Source: Nematostella vectensis (lineage: Eukaryota > Cnidaria > Anthozoa > Actiniaria > Edwardsiidae). Taken from it: a DNA stretch of 64,000 bases. Location: NCBI RefSeq assembly GCF_932526225.1, contig NC_064040.1, positions 8,219,181 to 8,283,180 of the forward strand, written 5' to 3'. The position numbers and the translations under genes are program-made. The notes under the pieces were generated by a model. That model did not search any database. It saw only the letters and a program-made list of their open reading frames with translations, and was not told the origin of the DNA. Positions 1 through 33,950 of the stretch are shown one piece after another. The first letter of the stretch is position 1. Every line of letters begins with the position of its first letter.

Positions 1-14149
<14,149 letters not shown>

Positions 14150-15153
14150 TCAGTCTATCCAATGACACATTCCGGTGGATCCGATGACTTCAAAGAGAAG
14201 TCTTAAACCCCATTTGAAGACCTTTATCATCCAAATACAACTCCACTTTCCTCTGAAGTGAAAACTACATCTCTGCATACGAGGCAAGAGCCGGCTTTGA
14301 AACGGAAACTTTGTCAAGTTAAGGAAGTCCTAATATACGCGATGTCACCTATGATAGGCTGCTGAGGTCTTTAAAGTCGAGAAAAGAAAAGAAAGGAAGC
14401 GAAATAGGAAGTCGTATTTTCAAAACATACTGAGGAGACTTCGCATAGTCAGACTGCAAGCATGCGGGTCCCAGCCTTCTGGTTTGATCCCGTCCAGGTA
14501 CGGCCGAGGGAGATAGATGACAATTCCCGGGGGGGAGGGGGGGGGGGGGGGGGGTTCAAGGTAAAAGTGATAGGGATGATGCCCGTCGGAAAAGTCGAAA
14601 AATACCCCTAAAAATACTTGCACAATCAAAAATTGCTAACCTAAACTATACCTCAGGAGCCTTTAAATTACCATTTCTAAGGAAGAAGCCTATTTTTTTC
14701 TCGGATACCCCCTAAAAAATACCTGAGGCCCGATTTTGACCCCTCAAAAATACGATGAGCATCCCTATCAACTCGACATGGGAAGAACCCCCCCCCCGGG
14801 TGACAAGTACTTTACATATATTATTTATTTTTATAGTAGCAAAAATGTAAATTCCTATTATTTTTATGGCGATACGCAACTTCATTATTAAAAAGAGGCG
14901 GCGATAAGAAAACATCTAGTTCAGATAGATACGTTTAATTCACCCTTTTGTAGGGGAAACTGAATTACAGGGAGTGCGCAATTACATTGATGACTATACA
15001 GTGAGACAATTATAGCATATTAAACAGTCACAAAATTTGACATTCTGTTAGTATTACATTGAATTACATTGAATGAGCGATCAGATCTTAATTCATAAGG
15101 GTGTAAAAGAGGTAATCTGCAATGTATTAGGTTATAAAGCGGATTTTGGTTAT

Positions 15154-16640
15154 TTAAGGACTTAAAATAATAAACTTTGTGCAGAAGTCGTTTCTTCTGG
15201 CATCAAGTGACGGCAAATCAGCGGTAGCCGGGGCGACACTGTATTCTACCCACGGAAAAATTATATTAAGTGCCCTTTTTTGGACACGCTCAAGGGCATC
15301 AACTAGGTATAGCGGTAGGTTGGAAAATACCACACACCCATACTCTAGGACAGGTCTCACTAGAGCGCAATAAACCTTAACGAGGTCGTCACACGGGACA
15401 CCACATTTTTTCAGGACCCTTAGGGCATATAGTCTACGGTTTGCTTTTTTGATTATAAGGCCACAGTGTGCGCCCCAAGTCAAGTCATCAGAAAGAACAA
15501 TTCCGAAAAGCTTGAATGACTTGACGCATTCTACAACTATGCCACCGTTACATATGGGGCGCCACATGCAACTATTATACCCAAGGAAGTCAATCGTCAT
15601 GGTTTTACATTTAGCTGGATTCAGTCGCATGTTACTATCCTCAGTGAAACGTTGGACTTCATCAACAATGAAATTCAGTAATGAAGTAGAATTTCTTGGA
15701 ACGATTTCCAAGAGCGTGAGACCGTCTACGTACTTTGCGCGAGTGTGCCAGTTGGAGACTAAATCATTAACCATTACAGCAATGAGAATAGGGCCTAGCT
15801 TCGTGCTCTGGGGAATGCCTCGATTAAAAAAACGGGTCTTAGATGTTAGTTTCCTATGCGAAAAAATTGCGATAGGCCCTCAAAAAAAGCCGCGATCGAT
15901 CCATCTAATTAAACAGGGATGGAGATTAAAGCTACGTAATTTGCACAGGAGAACATTATGGTCGATCAAATCAAAGCCTTTCTTAAAGTCAGCGAAAAGG
16001 AGTCTTACACTACAGTTCCCAGAATCCAACGCTTCAAATGCTAAGTGGAGCAGATATACAAGTGCGTGCTGCGTTGACTTCCCTGCTACGGCAAACTGCT
16101 TGGAGTCAAGCTGGTTGTTGATGCATGACAGAGACCTCTTCAGGGTGAACCCCTCCATGTTCTTGAACACTTGATTTGTTAGTGATATGGGCCTGATGTC
16201 TATCTCTACAGCTTTCGGGGACATTGCTTTGGTAACGGGGTGACTGCTGCACACTTCAAGGCACTCGGCACAATACCATCCTGCAAGAAGGAATTATAGA
16301 TGTCAATGACCACAAGAGCGAGTTCGAATGCGAACACCTTTAGAACAATATTAGGTATTCCATCTGGACCAGGACCCTTCCTCACTTTGGTGTTCCTCAG
16401 GGCGTCATAAGCTTCGTGATGACACAGAAAGAGCTCTGGGGGAATTTCAAGGCGATCCTCACAATTGTCAACCACGCCAGACGGGGACACGGGGGTAAAA
16501 TCTGCAGTGAGATCAACCAGGTCCAGGGCCTTATACCTGAGCTGAGCCTGATTGACCTTTGAAAATGTTAAGTTAATCACAGAGTTATTCCTGATAAACA
16601 TAGTAGAGACAAAGTTTATCGTCGATTTTGGTAGTTTCAA
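15154..16640 (-). mobile_element. Decayed non-LTR retrotransposon (CR1/L2/Jockey-like reverse transcriptase), 5'-truncated
   Basis: Three overlapping minus-strand frames together encode much of a reverse transcriptase. 16640-16206 carries the KGPGPDGIPN motif. 16254-15880 carries PISLT and FADFKKGFDLIDH. 15774-15154 carries a damaged catalytic box, reading YVDG where the family has YADD, followed by the conserved RRLYALRVLKKCG and RPVLEYGCVVF regions. The frames are offset and the endonuclease domain is missing, so the copy is dead. It lies between the divergent starts of SOS (14149, minus) and VTI1B (16827, plus). Assignment to the CR1/L2/Jockey side of the LINEs rests on motif style only. 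Confidence 0.88.
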
Positions 16641-16826
16641 TTTTAGTACTCATAACTAAAATATTTAAAGAAATGTATGGGCTTCCTGTGGATGGATATA
16701 TGCGTGGAGGCTGAGACTCGGTCCAGTCTTCGCTACGTAATCGCGGTTGTATGCATAGACTTCCGTTCCTCGTCAACTCTTCGTACCTTTCATCTTTCTC
16801 TCTCGAATGAATCGCTCATAAAATCG

Positions 16827-19800
16827 ATGGCAATGTCTTCAGAAAAGTTCGAAGACCTCGAGGAGGAAGTGAAGGTCCTTTTGGAAGACGTAACACAACG
16901 AGTTTACCACCGGATTCCCAAACTATCTGGAGGTTTGTGCAATGGTGTTGATTTGTGAATGAACTAAAAGAAACTCGATTTGTATTTTTTGACTTCTTTG
17001 TATTGTGCGAGTTTATTTAACTTATGCTCCTACATATTTCCATATAGAACAACGAAAAGCTGCTGTAAGAGATGTTGAAAAGAAAATCGAAAATGCCTTC
17101 ATTATTGTAAGTTTAAAACTTTGATGATCAATTTAAAATCACCTTGCCATTAACATTCCCACTTCAGTGAAAGAGAACCTTTTATGCTTAAATTGTCTGA
17201 AAGTACCCAAAAGTATAAGGATCTTTAATTGCCAGACTTGAAAAATCAAGGTACGTACTTACACACAGGTTTTTACTGCATTGCCTTGCTTAAGCCATAC
17301 AAAACCAATAAACTTAACAAATTTGATAGTTTGATTAAATCAAATTCAGTGTTCTGTGAGCTATGAAATTCACATCTTTTTCTACCCAATCAAGAACATT
17401 GAACGTTCTATTGTAGACTAATCTGTTTGATTCTGTATAATCTAAACAATTTTTTTTTGTATTAGTATTTAGTGCTCATGCAGGGAGATGCATTATTATT
17501 ATTATATGGCTACGATAGTACACACGCTCTGATTGGCTAATTAGTAATCATGACATTCCTGTATTGCCCTCTTTTAGGGCATTACGGAATTCTGTATTGC
17601 TCTACAAAAAAGTTTTCACAATCTTCTGTTTTTGATTTTTTTTTCACCTTCAAACTGCAAAATGAGCGTCAGCGAACATTCAAGTAGCGAATTCTAACAC
17701 CCAGAAGAAATAGAAATGGTTGGTTGGTGGGCTGTCTTTTTCCTTATCCGAAGCGGGACATTTTGTGAGCTTTTTTGTGTTGTTTTGTTCAGTTGCACGA
17801 ATTTAACTAAAAACAAAATCGACCAAAAAAACCAAAGCCACTAAAAAAATGGGAATGGACAAGTACTTTGAGTCAGAGTTTTATTATCCTGTAGAGATTG
17901 AAGAGTAAAATTTGGACAAAAAGAAAAACAATAAGATGACGAGCCAGTGAGCGCCACCGATAGCCAAGAAATGTATAGCGGATAAACAAAATGAATAAAT
18001 AACAAGGGGTGACAAAAGTACTACCTGTTATGTAAATGCATTATTTCCATCAAATCATAAAGCAGCACAAAGCGATTGGCCTTTTCATTTTAATCCAGAA
18101 GTTTGTTCTCTACATACCGTGGAGTTTTTTAACTAAACAGTCCATTCATGCCGCGAAGACTGACATCTGAGCTTTCTTTGTTATTGTTTGGATCAACTTC
18201 ACCTATGATAAAAGCTTCCAAAAGGTGCAAATAAAAAGGAAATAGCCAGAGAAGTTGTCCAATTACTTGTTGTTGAATCTTTTCACTCATTTACATTTTC
18301 GTGCGAGTGTTTCTTGTTTTCCCGCCTTTTTGAAACCGATCGATAAACTAATCGATATTCGCTCGAAAGCGAAAGTTGATTTGTTTTCTTGTCATTTAAT
18401 TTAAATTCGGTCATGCCGGGAAATATCAAACTGAGGCTTTGGCGCATCGACCTCGCAAAGCCTCGGTCGATCTGCCAAAAAATTGTGCTCCCTAAATTTG
18501 CTACAATTTAGATCTAGATATAATGTATTCAGATGCCGTGGTGTATCTCTTAGATTGACGAACTGGATGAAGAAGCTAGCGCCGCCCCTGGGGCCTACAG
18601 GAACAGCATGATGACACGAGTCAGGACAATAAGAAGGGACTTTGACAAGCTTAAAAAGGACCTGGTTAGTGTGCCGTAAAATTCCTTATCGTATAGAATC
18701 ATAGTTGCACTTCTTGTGCTGGATTTTAACCATAGCCCCTCCCCTAAAAAAATCTACCTAGACATTATGTGCTGGATTTTATTTCTATGTCATTGTTACA
18801 ATACCATCATCAAAATGTGATCGTTACTATAACAAAGCGAGGGTTGTTTTTCATTTTGATCATGATTTTGCATTTCCAGGGAACAAAAAGCTCAACTGGG
18901 AACCGGGTAACATTTGGAAGAGAAGAATTGTTTGATGCAGATCCTATGGTATGTAATTTAATGTCTACTTAGTAGATAATAATGTTGCTGTATTTTTTTT
19001 AATCTTTTTGTTTATAACAAATATAAACATTTAGAGTGTATTCAGTATCCAATTAAGAGAGCCGAGGTTTACACCTCTGTAAAGCTTCATAGGTGACCTA
19101 ACAGTGCATCAAAATCTGTGGCACGTATCTTTCACACAACTTTCTCATGTCTTTTCATTTTACTAAAATATTAATTTCTGTCCTTGTTATTTTTAGGATG
19201 AGAACCGTAGTCGAGTTGCTCAAGGAATTGATAGCCTGAACAAGACTTCTGATAGTATTGCAAGGTCCACTAGAGTTGCTGTTGAGACTGGTATACCCTC
19301 AATACTCTTACTCATATTCAAAATCTACTTACTGTATAAATACCACACAAGGACATATATATTTTTTTATTGTTGGTTGTTTGTGACATGTCACTTTGTT
19401 GTGTAAGTAGGGTTCTGTTATCTTGGGAGACAATGGCAATGTTAGGTTTTATCCATTTTTTTTAATGTGAAAAGCATGGAGAGCCATAGTTTTCACCCAT
19501 CACTGGTTGATGGGACTCTGCCTTATTTTTTCTTAGCCTTGTACCCTGGCTATGCAGCTTGTCAGTAAATAAAATCACTTTTGATGTGAACATCGGCAAA
19601 TGGCCCAGCCTCAACTGAGTTGTCGCTCTTATAAGAAAAGAATGGACATTGTTGCACCATTGTATTTATGTAACGATCTTTTCTGAGGTGAAGTCTTAAA
19701 ACATAATTGTTTTACCACAGAACAAATTGGTGGGGAAATCATAGATACACTAGGTGACCAAAGAGAATCTCTCCTCAGAGTTCGCGATAGAGTAAGTAAC

Positions 19801-21128
19801 AATTCCTTAATTCATAAATTGCAGCTGCAGTGTATACACTGCTATTGCATCGTCTTGTGTTTCTTGGGCCTTGGTTAACCCTTTTATCTGCCATTAGACT
19901 AAAGACAGAGGCTAGTCTAAAGAAGTCCACTGCTTTCATCAGAAACCATGGTGTTTCCATTTTATAGAATCCCGCCCCATTGGACTTTTTTGGTTTCAAA
20001 ATGAACTGAATGTGAAACCAATAGCATATAACCACTTTTTATAATTTACCCTTAACTTGTGACGTTTATTCATTGCAGTTGAAAGACACTCATTCAGATT
20101 TGGGAAGAAGCAGACGGATACTCAACATCATGGCCATAAGGTTAGCTCATTTTTTACTAAGTACAGGGCTTACAGGGCTTGTGTGGAAGCGCATAATTTG
20201 GCTTTCTCTGCTTAATCTGCGTAATCCACAAATTTCCGCGTAATCCTGCGTAATTTGGCTAAATTTTGAAAAACAAAACATTTAAGTGCACAGCTGCTGT
20301 GTTCTTTTAGGGTTCTTATCTCTATTTCTCGTAAAAAATAGATATTCTTCGTAAGAGTGCGATATTTCGAACTGAGTTTCGAAAACAAATAAAATGACTA
20401 GGTGTTCTTTGCTAAACCGTGAAGGCCTAGGACTAATAATAAAATACCTTTTTTAATTGGCTGGTGGCTAGGTGCCAATGAAAACTCGCCTAAGATATTT
20501 TTGTGCAAAAAATTAACCTTTTCAAGTTATTTCGTGCTTTCCTTTGGTACAAAATGTAGTTTGGACGTAACAGTTGATATTCCGTGTAATATAGCGCTTA
20601 ATTCAGAAAAGAATCCCGCAAAATTTTGATTTTTAAAGAAAAATGTATTGCAAAATCACGCGTAATTTAGTGCGTGATGATTGATTTTCCATGTAATTTA
20701 GCGCGTAATTTAGCAAAGAATCACGCATAATTTTGAGTTTTTTTCCACGTAATCCCAGAAGCCCTGTAAGTTGGTTTGGAATTGAAAAGGTTGATTTTAA
20801 AACTGTTTAGCTTCTTTTACCAAGACCGATTCCTATAATATAAAACATAAAACACATGCAACAAGTAACTTAGAATTTATTCCCTCAAACTTGGATCAGT
20901 ATTTTTGTATTTTATAATTTGACTGACATTTTTTTAAATGTCACACTTTTTGATCCAACTCTCTTCAATTAATGCAGACATCCATTAATAAGTTAACCAT
21001 CTGACTCAAAGTGCTTTAACCTTACTTTCAGAGTCGCAACCAACAAAATTATTCTTCTCTGCATAATAATAGTTGAGCTAGCAATTCTTGGGGGAGTAGT
21101 ATACATTAAGTTTTTTAGGAAAAAGTGA
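16827..21128 (+). CDS. VTI1B: VTI1B-type Qb-SNARE, complete, eight exons
   Basis: VTI1B is a tail-anchored Qb-SNARE for endosomal and trans-Golgi membrane fusion. Exons: 16827-16932, 17048-17106, 18554-18664, 18880-18948, 19197-19290, 19721-19791, 20079-20140, 21032-21128; every junction is GT-AG and keeps frame. The 222-residue product compares with about 232 in human. Residues 1-90 are the helical N-terminal domain (motif AAPGAYRNSMMTRVRTIRRD). The SNARE motif covers about 125-190, with the zero-layer glutamine at Q160 in LGDQRE. A C-terminal anchor at about 197-216 contains VELAILGGVVYIKFF. A start at 16827 gives a methionine with the expected spacing; a second Met lies two codons on. The family call is firm. 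VTI1B is favoured over VTI1A by the tail motif. Confidence 0.95.
17489..18480. mobile_element. Dispersed non-coding repeat, copy 1 (VTI1B intron 2)
   Basis: Long blocks of this intronic segment recur inverted at 58618-59290. Shared words include ATGGCTACGATAGTAC, GATTGGCTAATT, GGGCATTACGGAATTC, AGTAGCGAATTCTAACACCC, GGGACATTTTGTGAGC and GTCATGCCGGGAAATATC. This copy is about 300 bp longer than the other. No transposase frame is visible, so it is probably a non-autonomous DNA element. Confidence 0.75.
20165..20771. mobile_element. CAGGGCTT-ended element, copy 1 (VTI1B intron 7)
   Basis: This about 600-bp segment begins with CAGGGCTT and ends with AGAAGCCCTG. It is full of GCGTAATTTNGC-like words. 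A second copy, in opposite orientation, lies at 38050-38665. The CAGGG termini resemble those of hAT-type elements, but I could not fix a target duplication. It is non-coding. Confidence 0.75.
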
Positions 21129-21495
21129 CAGAGAAACTGCAGAAATCATGTATTAAAATATTGATAACCAAGTGTAGGGAGAGAATAACATAACAATGTT
21201 GCAATGAAAAAAAAATCAGAAATGTCTCTACATAGATCTTGCATCCTTGGAAATACAGGTCGTCAAGGTGACATGCGTGAGTAAGAGGCGGAACAATGCC
21301 ACTGCTCCTTTCCCTCTCCTCCCATGTCGCTCTTGCGTCTCGTTATACTGACCATGACACCCAGGGTACCCGAGGAAGTAGATCTTGTAACCAATTTGTT
21401 GTCCTGCTTTATTTACATAAAATCCCCCACTGCATGAGCTAAATGTTGCATCACATGTTAGCAGGATTCCCTGTTCGCAGGATTCCCTGTTTTTG

Positions 21496-22381
21496 GTTAA
21501 GGTTACGGGGTGCTTTGAAGTGAAAATTCTATCGAAAAAAAATATTTTTGCATCTTTAAATTCCCTACTACATTACCTTTATTATAGCAAAGAAAAATGT
21601 TTGCATTTTTATCATCTTCTCGAGATAATAAGAAAAACCGAATTTTTCTTGAAGACTTTGTGTAAGCATCAAGGTGTTTTAATCGTTTAATCCTCTTTTC
21701 AATTACTGGAGCCCAGTACAGTGTTTCCTACATCTGGGACCTCAGGTTATAGTTAATTAGCATACTGTTTTTACCCGGAAGGCGAGACTTCAAAAGTCTC
21801 AAAATCAGTCCCTTCGTCCTTTATCAGTCCCTTCGTCCTAAATTATATTTAATCGATGGATAAACAAATGAGGTGGAAGTCTGCAAGAGGTCGCCTCAAG
21901 CATAAAACAAAGGGGAAGATTTCTATACTGTATAAAAGATCTTGCTAAAAGCAAAAGGGATACTCTTCAAGGCTTTCCTTGTCTTACATGTAGTTTGTCC
22001 CTACAACCCGCTTAAAGGTTATCAGCAAAGAATGCATCTTCATATCCAAAATCAATACATTGAGATGAAGTGTTGAGTTACGGCACCATATATGGTGTTT
22101 GACATAAGCCATAAAAAGTAAAGATCTGCCATATAGTTTAGACACATTAAAAATTTTAAGGGATGTCATTTGCTGAAAACAAGCACGTGATTAAAACCCT
22201 TTAAAAAATCAACCATTTCATAGAACTACAAAACAAATAGGATTATCGTATTTCCCATTTATCAAGCTTTACAATGACATGAGCATATTTGATTAAATCC
22301 GACACGAGGCGTATCAACATTTTTCCTCAACACTTTGGGTTTTTCAGCGTCCTGCGGGCTTAAGGCACCCCGTAACCTTAG
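21496..22381. mobile_element. Terminal-inverted-repeat element, about 0.89 kb, between VTI1B and TRIM9
   Basis: The left end TAAGGTTACGGGGTGCTTT is matched by the inverted right end AAGGCACCCCGTAACCTTA. The interior is AT-rich and non-coding. It occupies the convergent intergenic space between the VTI1B stop and the TRIM9 stop. Confidence 0.7.
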
Positions 22382-22913
22382 CCCCCCCCCCAAAAAAAAA
22401 AACCCTCATTTGGACAAGAAATGCTAAATGATCAAAATGCACAAACCTCAGTTTTATACATCAAACATCCCTTATCTAACAATTGTTGTAGCCAAAATAT
22501 TTTAGAGAGTTCAAGTATTTACCTTTTCACATTATAATGAAAATACTTTCTCTGAAAAACAAAAACGCAATAATTGTGTTCATTAAATTCAAAGGTTTAG
22601 GTAAGTTATAATAAAAGAAAATCAAACCTGGGTATCAGATGGAACCTGATCGTTCGTTTCAAAAGGGAGAGGAAGTGAAACAATTGATCACGTGCCATCT
22701 GATAAATCAGACTGAGGGAGGGGTCAAACTTTTTTTTGTTGAGGGTGTGGAATAACCGGCTGCTGATACTGTCATATTTTCTGGTTGAAATACTAGTTAT
22801 TTATCATTCCTGGGTTTAGAAACATCAACAAGATTTTCTTAAGTGTTTTTTTTTTTTTTAAGATTTAGAAGACTTTCTGATAGAATGGGTAAATAGATTT
22901 GTTTTAAGACAAT

Positions 22914-23098
22914 CATACTTGCCAACCTTAAAAGCTGATAAACCAAGAGATTGTGTTTCAAATACAAGATCTCTATAAGAAATAATTAACAAATTTTCAC
23001 AGGGAGATAATGTATTGGAAGTTTCGATTTTTTTGCCTGGAGATGAAGGCTTAAAACCTGGAGTCTCCAGCGAAATCCGGGAGAGTTGGCAGGTATGA
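22914..23098. mobile_element. Short inverted-repeat element with ATACTTGCCAAC ends
   Basis: The left end ATACTTGCCAACCTT pairs with the right end GAGTTGGCAGGTAT across about 185 bp. A related fragment occurs at 38823-38880 (ATACCTGTCAACTCTCC). It is non-coding; the apparent minus-strand frame across it is not a gene. Confidence 0.6.
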
Positions 23099-24967
23099 GA
23101 CAACATATTATGTTGAAAATCTGGGTGATTTTGACCCAAATAAGGGGAACTTCTTTGAGCTCTAGTAGGATTGACCCCCTTTAGGGCATACCTATAATTG
23201 ATGCAAAATTGTTGTACAGACATAGCAACATCAACTCACAAATTTATACTTTCATTTAATTTGTAAATAATGGATAATCACCCCAAGTAGATCATTTTGT
23301 CGGACATTGGTTTGTCAAACACTAATCCAAATGAATTAAAATGTGCTGATACACAGTAAATAGAGCTTTTTAATGCCAAGTATACTTGTAGTTTCATTTG
23401 CTTTTTCTTCTGGCCTCCATTACAGTAAAGCAATGTGTCTCCTCAACAAACACCCAACTCTGCGCTTACAAAAACAATTTTTCTGGTTGGATAGAAAATA
23501 CTTTTTAGAAATAAGCATCTTTCCTCCCCTTCCCCTGGCTAAGGTGACATCAAACCAAATGTGCTATGCACAGCCATGTCTACATCTTTTCTAACCTGCA
23601 GTGCTTCATGGGTAATGTATAAATAGCTGAATTCAACTTGTGCATAAAGAACATTGCTAAAGCTTTTGAAGCCTGGATTTTTTTCTTCTTCTTTGTTTGA
23701 TACCCATGAGCCACTTCGGATTCTTGTGTTCAAATTTATTTTAAATAGGTTTTATTTATTTTTAAATCATGCTATATGCATTGTTTTCTTGAACCTTTCA
23801 TTTTTTTTTTGGGGGGGGGTTCTATAAAATATTATTTAATATTAAATGTTGGTTAATTAGATAGAATGACATTCTTTTGACAACTTGTTTTTCAACTTGA
23901 TTTATTATTCAGATATTTATTGAGCAACATAAACACAGTACACTTTAAGACTGCTGATAACGTTTTTATTGACACTTGGGGCTCATGGGCAGCCCACATC
24001 TTGGAGCTCCTATATTAGGCATTTTTAAACTTTTAAACTCTATTTTAGCAATCAATCATCAACCATCTTACCATTACACTTTGCTTTAATGTCCATTTTC
24101 CAGTAATTACACTGGTCAACACTGCGACTATTATGTCTTTTTGCACATTTTTATTCTAATTGAAGTAAGTGGCAAAATTCACCTGCAGATTATGTTGTGC
24201 ATTGTACTGACTGAGGAAGAAGCAATGCAAAGCATTCATGAAAGGTTAAGTGAGCCCATTTGGATTTCCATTTTATTAAAACACCCAAAGGATGGACTTG
24301 ACAGGGTTGGAATAATTGTGATAATAAAAACCAACAGCATCAGATTTGAAATATAGTCATCCAATGAAGAGTTTCATAATTTGCCCTAGAGAAGAAGCTA
24401 TTCCATCTTGTATTTAAATCCCCATATGATGTCAAAAAAATATATACAAAAATTGGATAGGGCATTTAAATGAATCATCACAGCCACTGTTTGTATTCTA
24501 TCAAAAGTACAAAATCAATTACTAAAAAAATAAAAAGCAACTAGGAAAATAATTTTTTAAAGGATATTAAAATCCATCTAATCTCTAATAAGTGTTTGGA
24601 ATGACCTGCATTAAATTGATAACTTATCAAATATATACAAACAACTGAAACCATTACTACCAAGAAATAACCAAAAACAAGCAATGCATGGAAGGGTATT
24701 GTGTAACTCTACTATTCAGCTCTCGTCAAAAATAAACAAAGTGAACTACTCTTAATGTTCTTAGTACAGTAATAAATTTTACAGGAATTTCTTCATAGAG
24801 CTCTTATATATTTTGTCTTTATATTATTTATGGGCTTATCTTTTTTTAATTCAAATGAGCAATATACTATGGCTTGGCAGTCTGTAATTTCTAAAACCAG
24901 TTATATTTGCACAGCAATTTTAAGTTCAAATCTTTGTTGGTGTAATTATTTAGTGGCCCTGAGTCCA

Positions 24968-25512
24968 GGCTGATTCTACACTAGCTTTGAATCAGCTCAG
25001 CTTGATTCTAAACTAGTTTCTGAATTAGCTCAGCTTGGTTCTAAACTAGTTTCTGAATTAGCTCAGCTTGATTCTAAACTAGTTTCTGAATTAACTCAGC
25101 TTGATTCTAAACTAGTTCCTGAATTAGCTCAGCTTGATTCTAAACTAGTTTCTGAATTAGCTCAGCTTGATTCTAAACTAGTTTCTGAATTAGCTCAGTT
25201 CAATTCTTAACTAGTTCCTGAATAAGCTCAGCTCAATTCTAAACTAGTTCCTGAATTAGCTCAGCTCGATTCTAAACTAGTTCCTGAATTAGCTCAGCTT
25301 GGTTCTAAACTAGTTTCTGAATTAGCTCAGTTCAATTCTTAACTAGTTCCTGAATTAGCTCAGCTTGATTCTACACTAGTTCTTAAGTTAGCTCAGCTCG
25401 ATTCTAAACTAGTTCCTGAATTAGCTCAGCTCGATTCTAAACTAGTTCCTGAATTAGCTCAGCTCAATTCTAAACTAGTTCCTGAAAAAGCTTAGCTTGA
25501 CTCTTAACTGGT
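24968..25512. repeat. 33-bp minisatellite, about 16 copies, just 3' of the TRIM9 stop
   Basis: Variants of a 33-bp unit built from TTAGCTCAGCTTGATTC and TAAACTAGTTCCTGAA run head to tail. The array starts about 35 nt after the TRIM9 stop codon (25546), so on the transcribed strand it would probably lie in the 3' untranslated region. Unit variants differ at few positions, mainly TTTC/TTCC and CTTG/CTCG/CTCA. Confidence 0.92.
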
Positions 25513-25545
25513 TCTTGTATTAGTTAGCATAACTGATCTCAGACA

Positions 25546-32793
<7,248 letters not shown>

Positions 32794-33846
32794 CCCTGCT
32801 AAAAAGGTTCTTTTCTCCGAACGTTCGATCGCGCAAGATTCGAATCCTTTGTTTTGCCTCCACCGCGCCAATAATTAGCGCCAAATTAGCACGTGTCTTT
32901 GGGTGTTTTATGATTGGCTTATCCCACAAATGCCGGTCTATGATTGGTTCAATAGGATAAGCGTGTGTATATTCAAGTCAATGCCTTTGTACGGCACTTA
33001 TGAAAATTCCCTTAGATGTTTACTCGAAATTAACAAAAATACATTGAATTAGTAAACAAATCTTGATAATGGAGTAATCGTTTTACAATCAAACCTACAT
33101 GTCTATCTTTTTACCTCGAGATGAATTCGCCAAGTGCGAGCGCCAGGACCATCAATCAAAATAGCGTGAATCAAAGATAATACAGACCGTGACTTTATTT
33201 CAATATGCCGTCCATTTATATGGCCTCGATGTAGCGACTTCGAGACACGCGTAGCGGGGGGTGAATTGATTCAAGTACAAAACAACCCGAAGTGACACGT
33301 GCCTCCTATTGTTTCACTAAGTGCTCCGATTTCATGTCCTTTGAAAATCTCTCAATCGTACTTAAATGTTGGCGTTAATTCTATTACGTACAAAAATACT
33401 TTGCGTCTTACTTCACGCCAGTTTGCGAGCCAACACGTTTGGGTCTAATATGTGAGAATTTGAGCAAATAGAGGCGCTTGTATGATTTCTTTTAAAATGT
33501 TTCGCGAATGCTCATGGTGGTTTTATTATTGATACACGTGCTCTGAAGTCTTTATGTTACAGCATGTTTGATTTATTACATTTTGTACATTCGTGACGTC
33601 ACGCCGTGAACTGTGTTAACTTACCTTATTAACTTTGTTTTTGCGATGTCAAATTTTCGCGATTTTGAGATGGCGATATTTCGCGACATTTTGTTTTCGC
33701 GACGCTTTTTTCGTAAAAACACAGGTCACTTTATTTTCGCGATTTTGGTACAATAAAATCAAGTAAAAACAATTGGAATCAATTTGTGCTTTCATTATCA
33801 AAACAGTAACAGCAACATGCGTGGGCTAAATCAAGTTCCACAGAAA

Positions 33847-33950
33847 TCTATGAATAACCTGCTAGACGGCTCTCCGGAGATTCGGGATTCCTTTCCCTCG
33901 CCACAGGAATCCCAAATCTCCGGAGAGCCGGCTAGCAGGCTATCTATGCA
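33847..33950. repeat. Near-perfect hairpin, about 46-bp arms with a 12-nt loop
   Basis: The left arm (33847-33892) contains GGCTCTCCGGAGATTCGGGA. The right arm (33905-33950) contains its inverse with a handful of mismatches; the loop is TTCCCTCGCCAC. The self-complementary word CTCCGGAG lies within each arm. It could be a tiny foldback element or a small-RNA precursor; sequence alone does not decide. Confidence 0.88.

Noticed and set aside
15179..16174. Plus-strand frames, including one of 241 codons
   Set aside because: They are antisense to the reverse-transcriptase frames, which carry family motifs; the plus-strand products have none.
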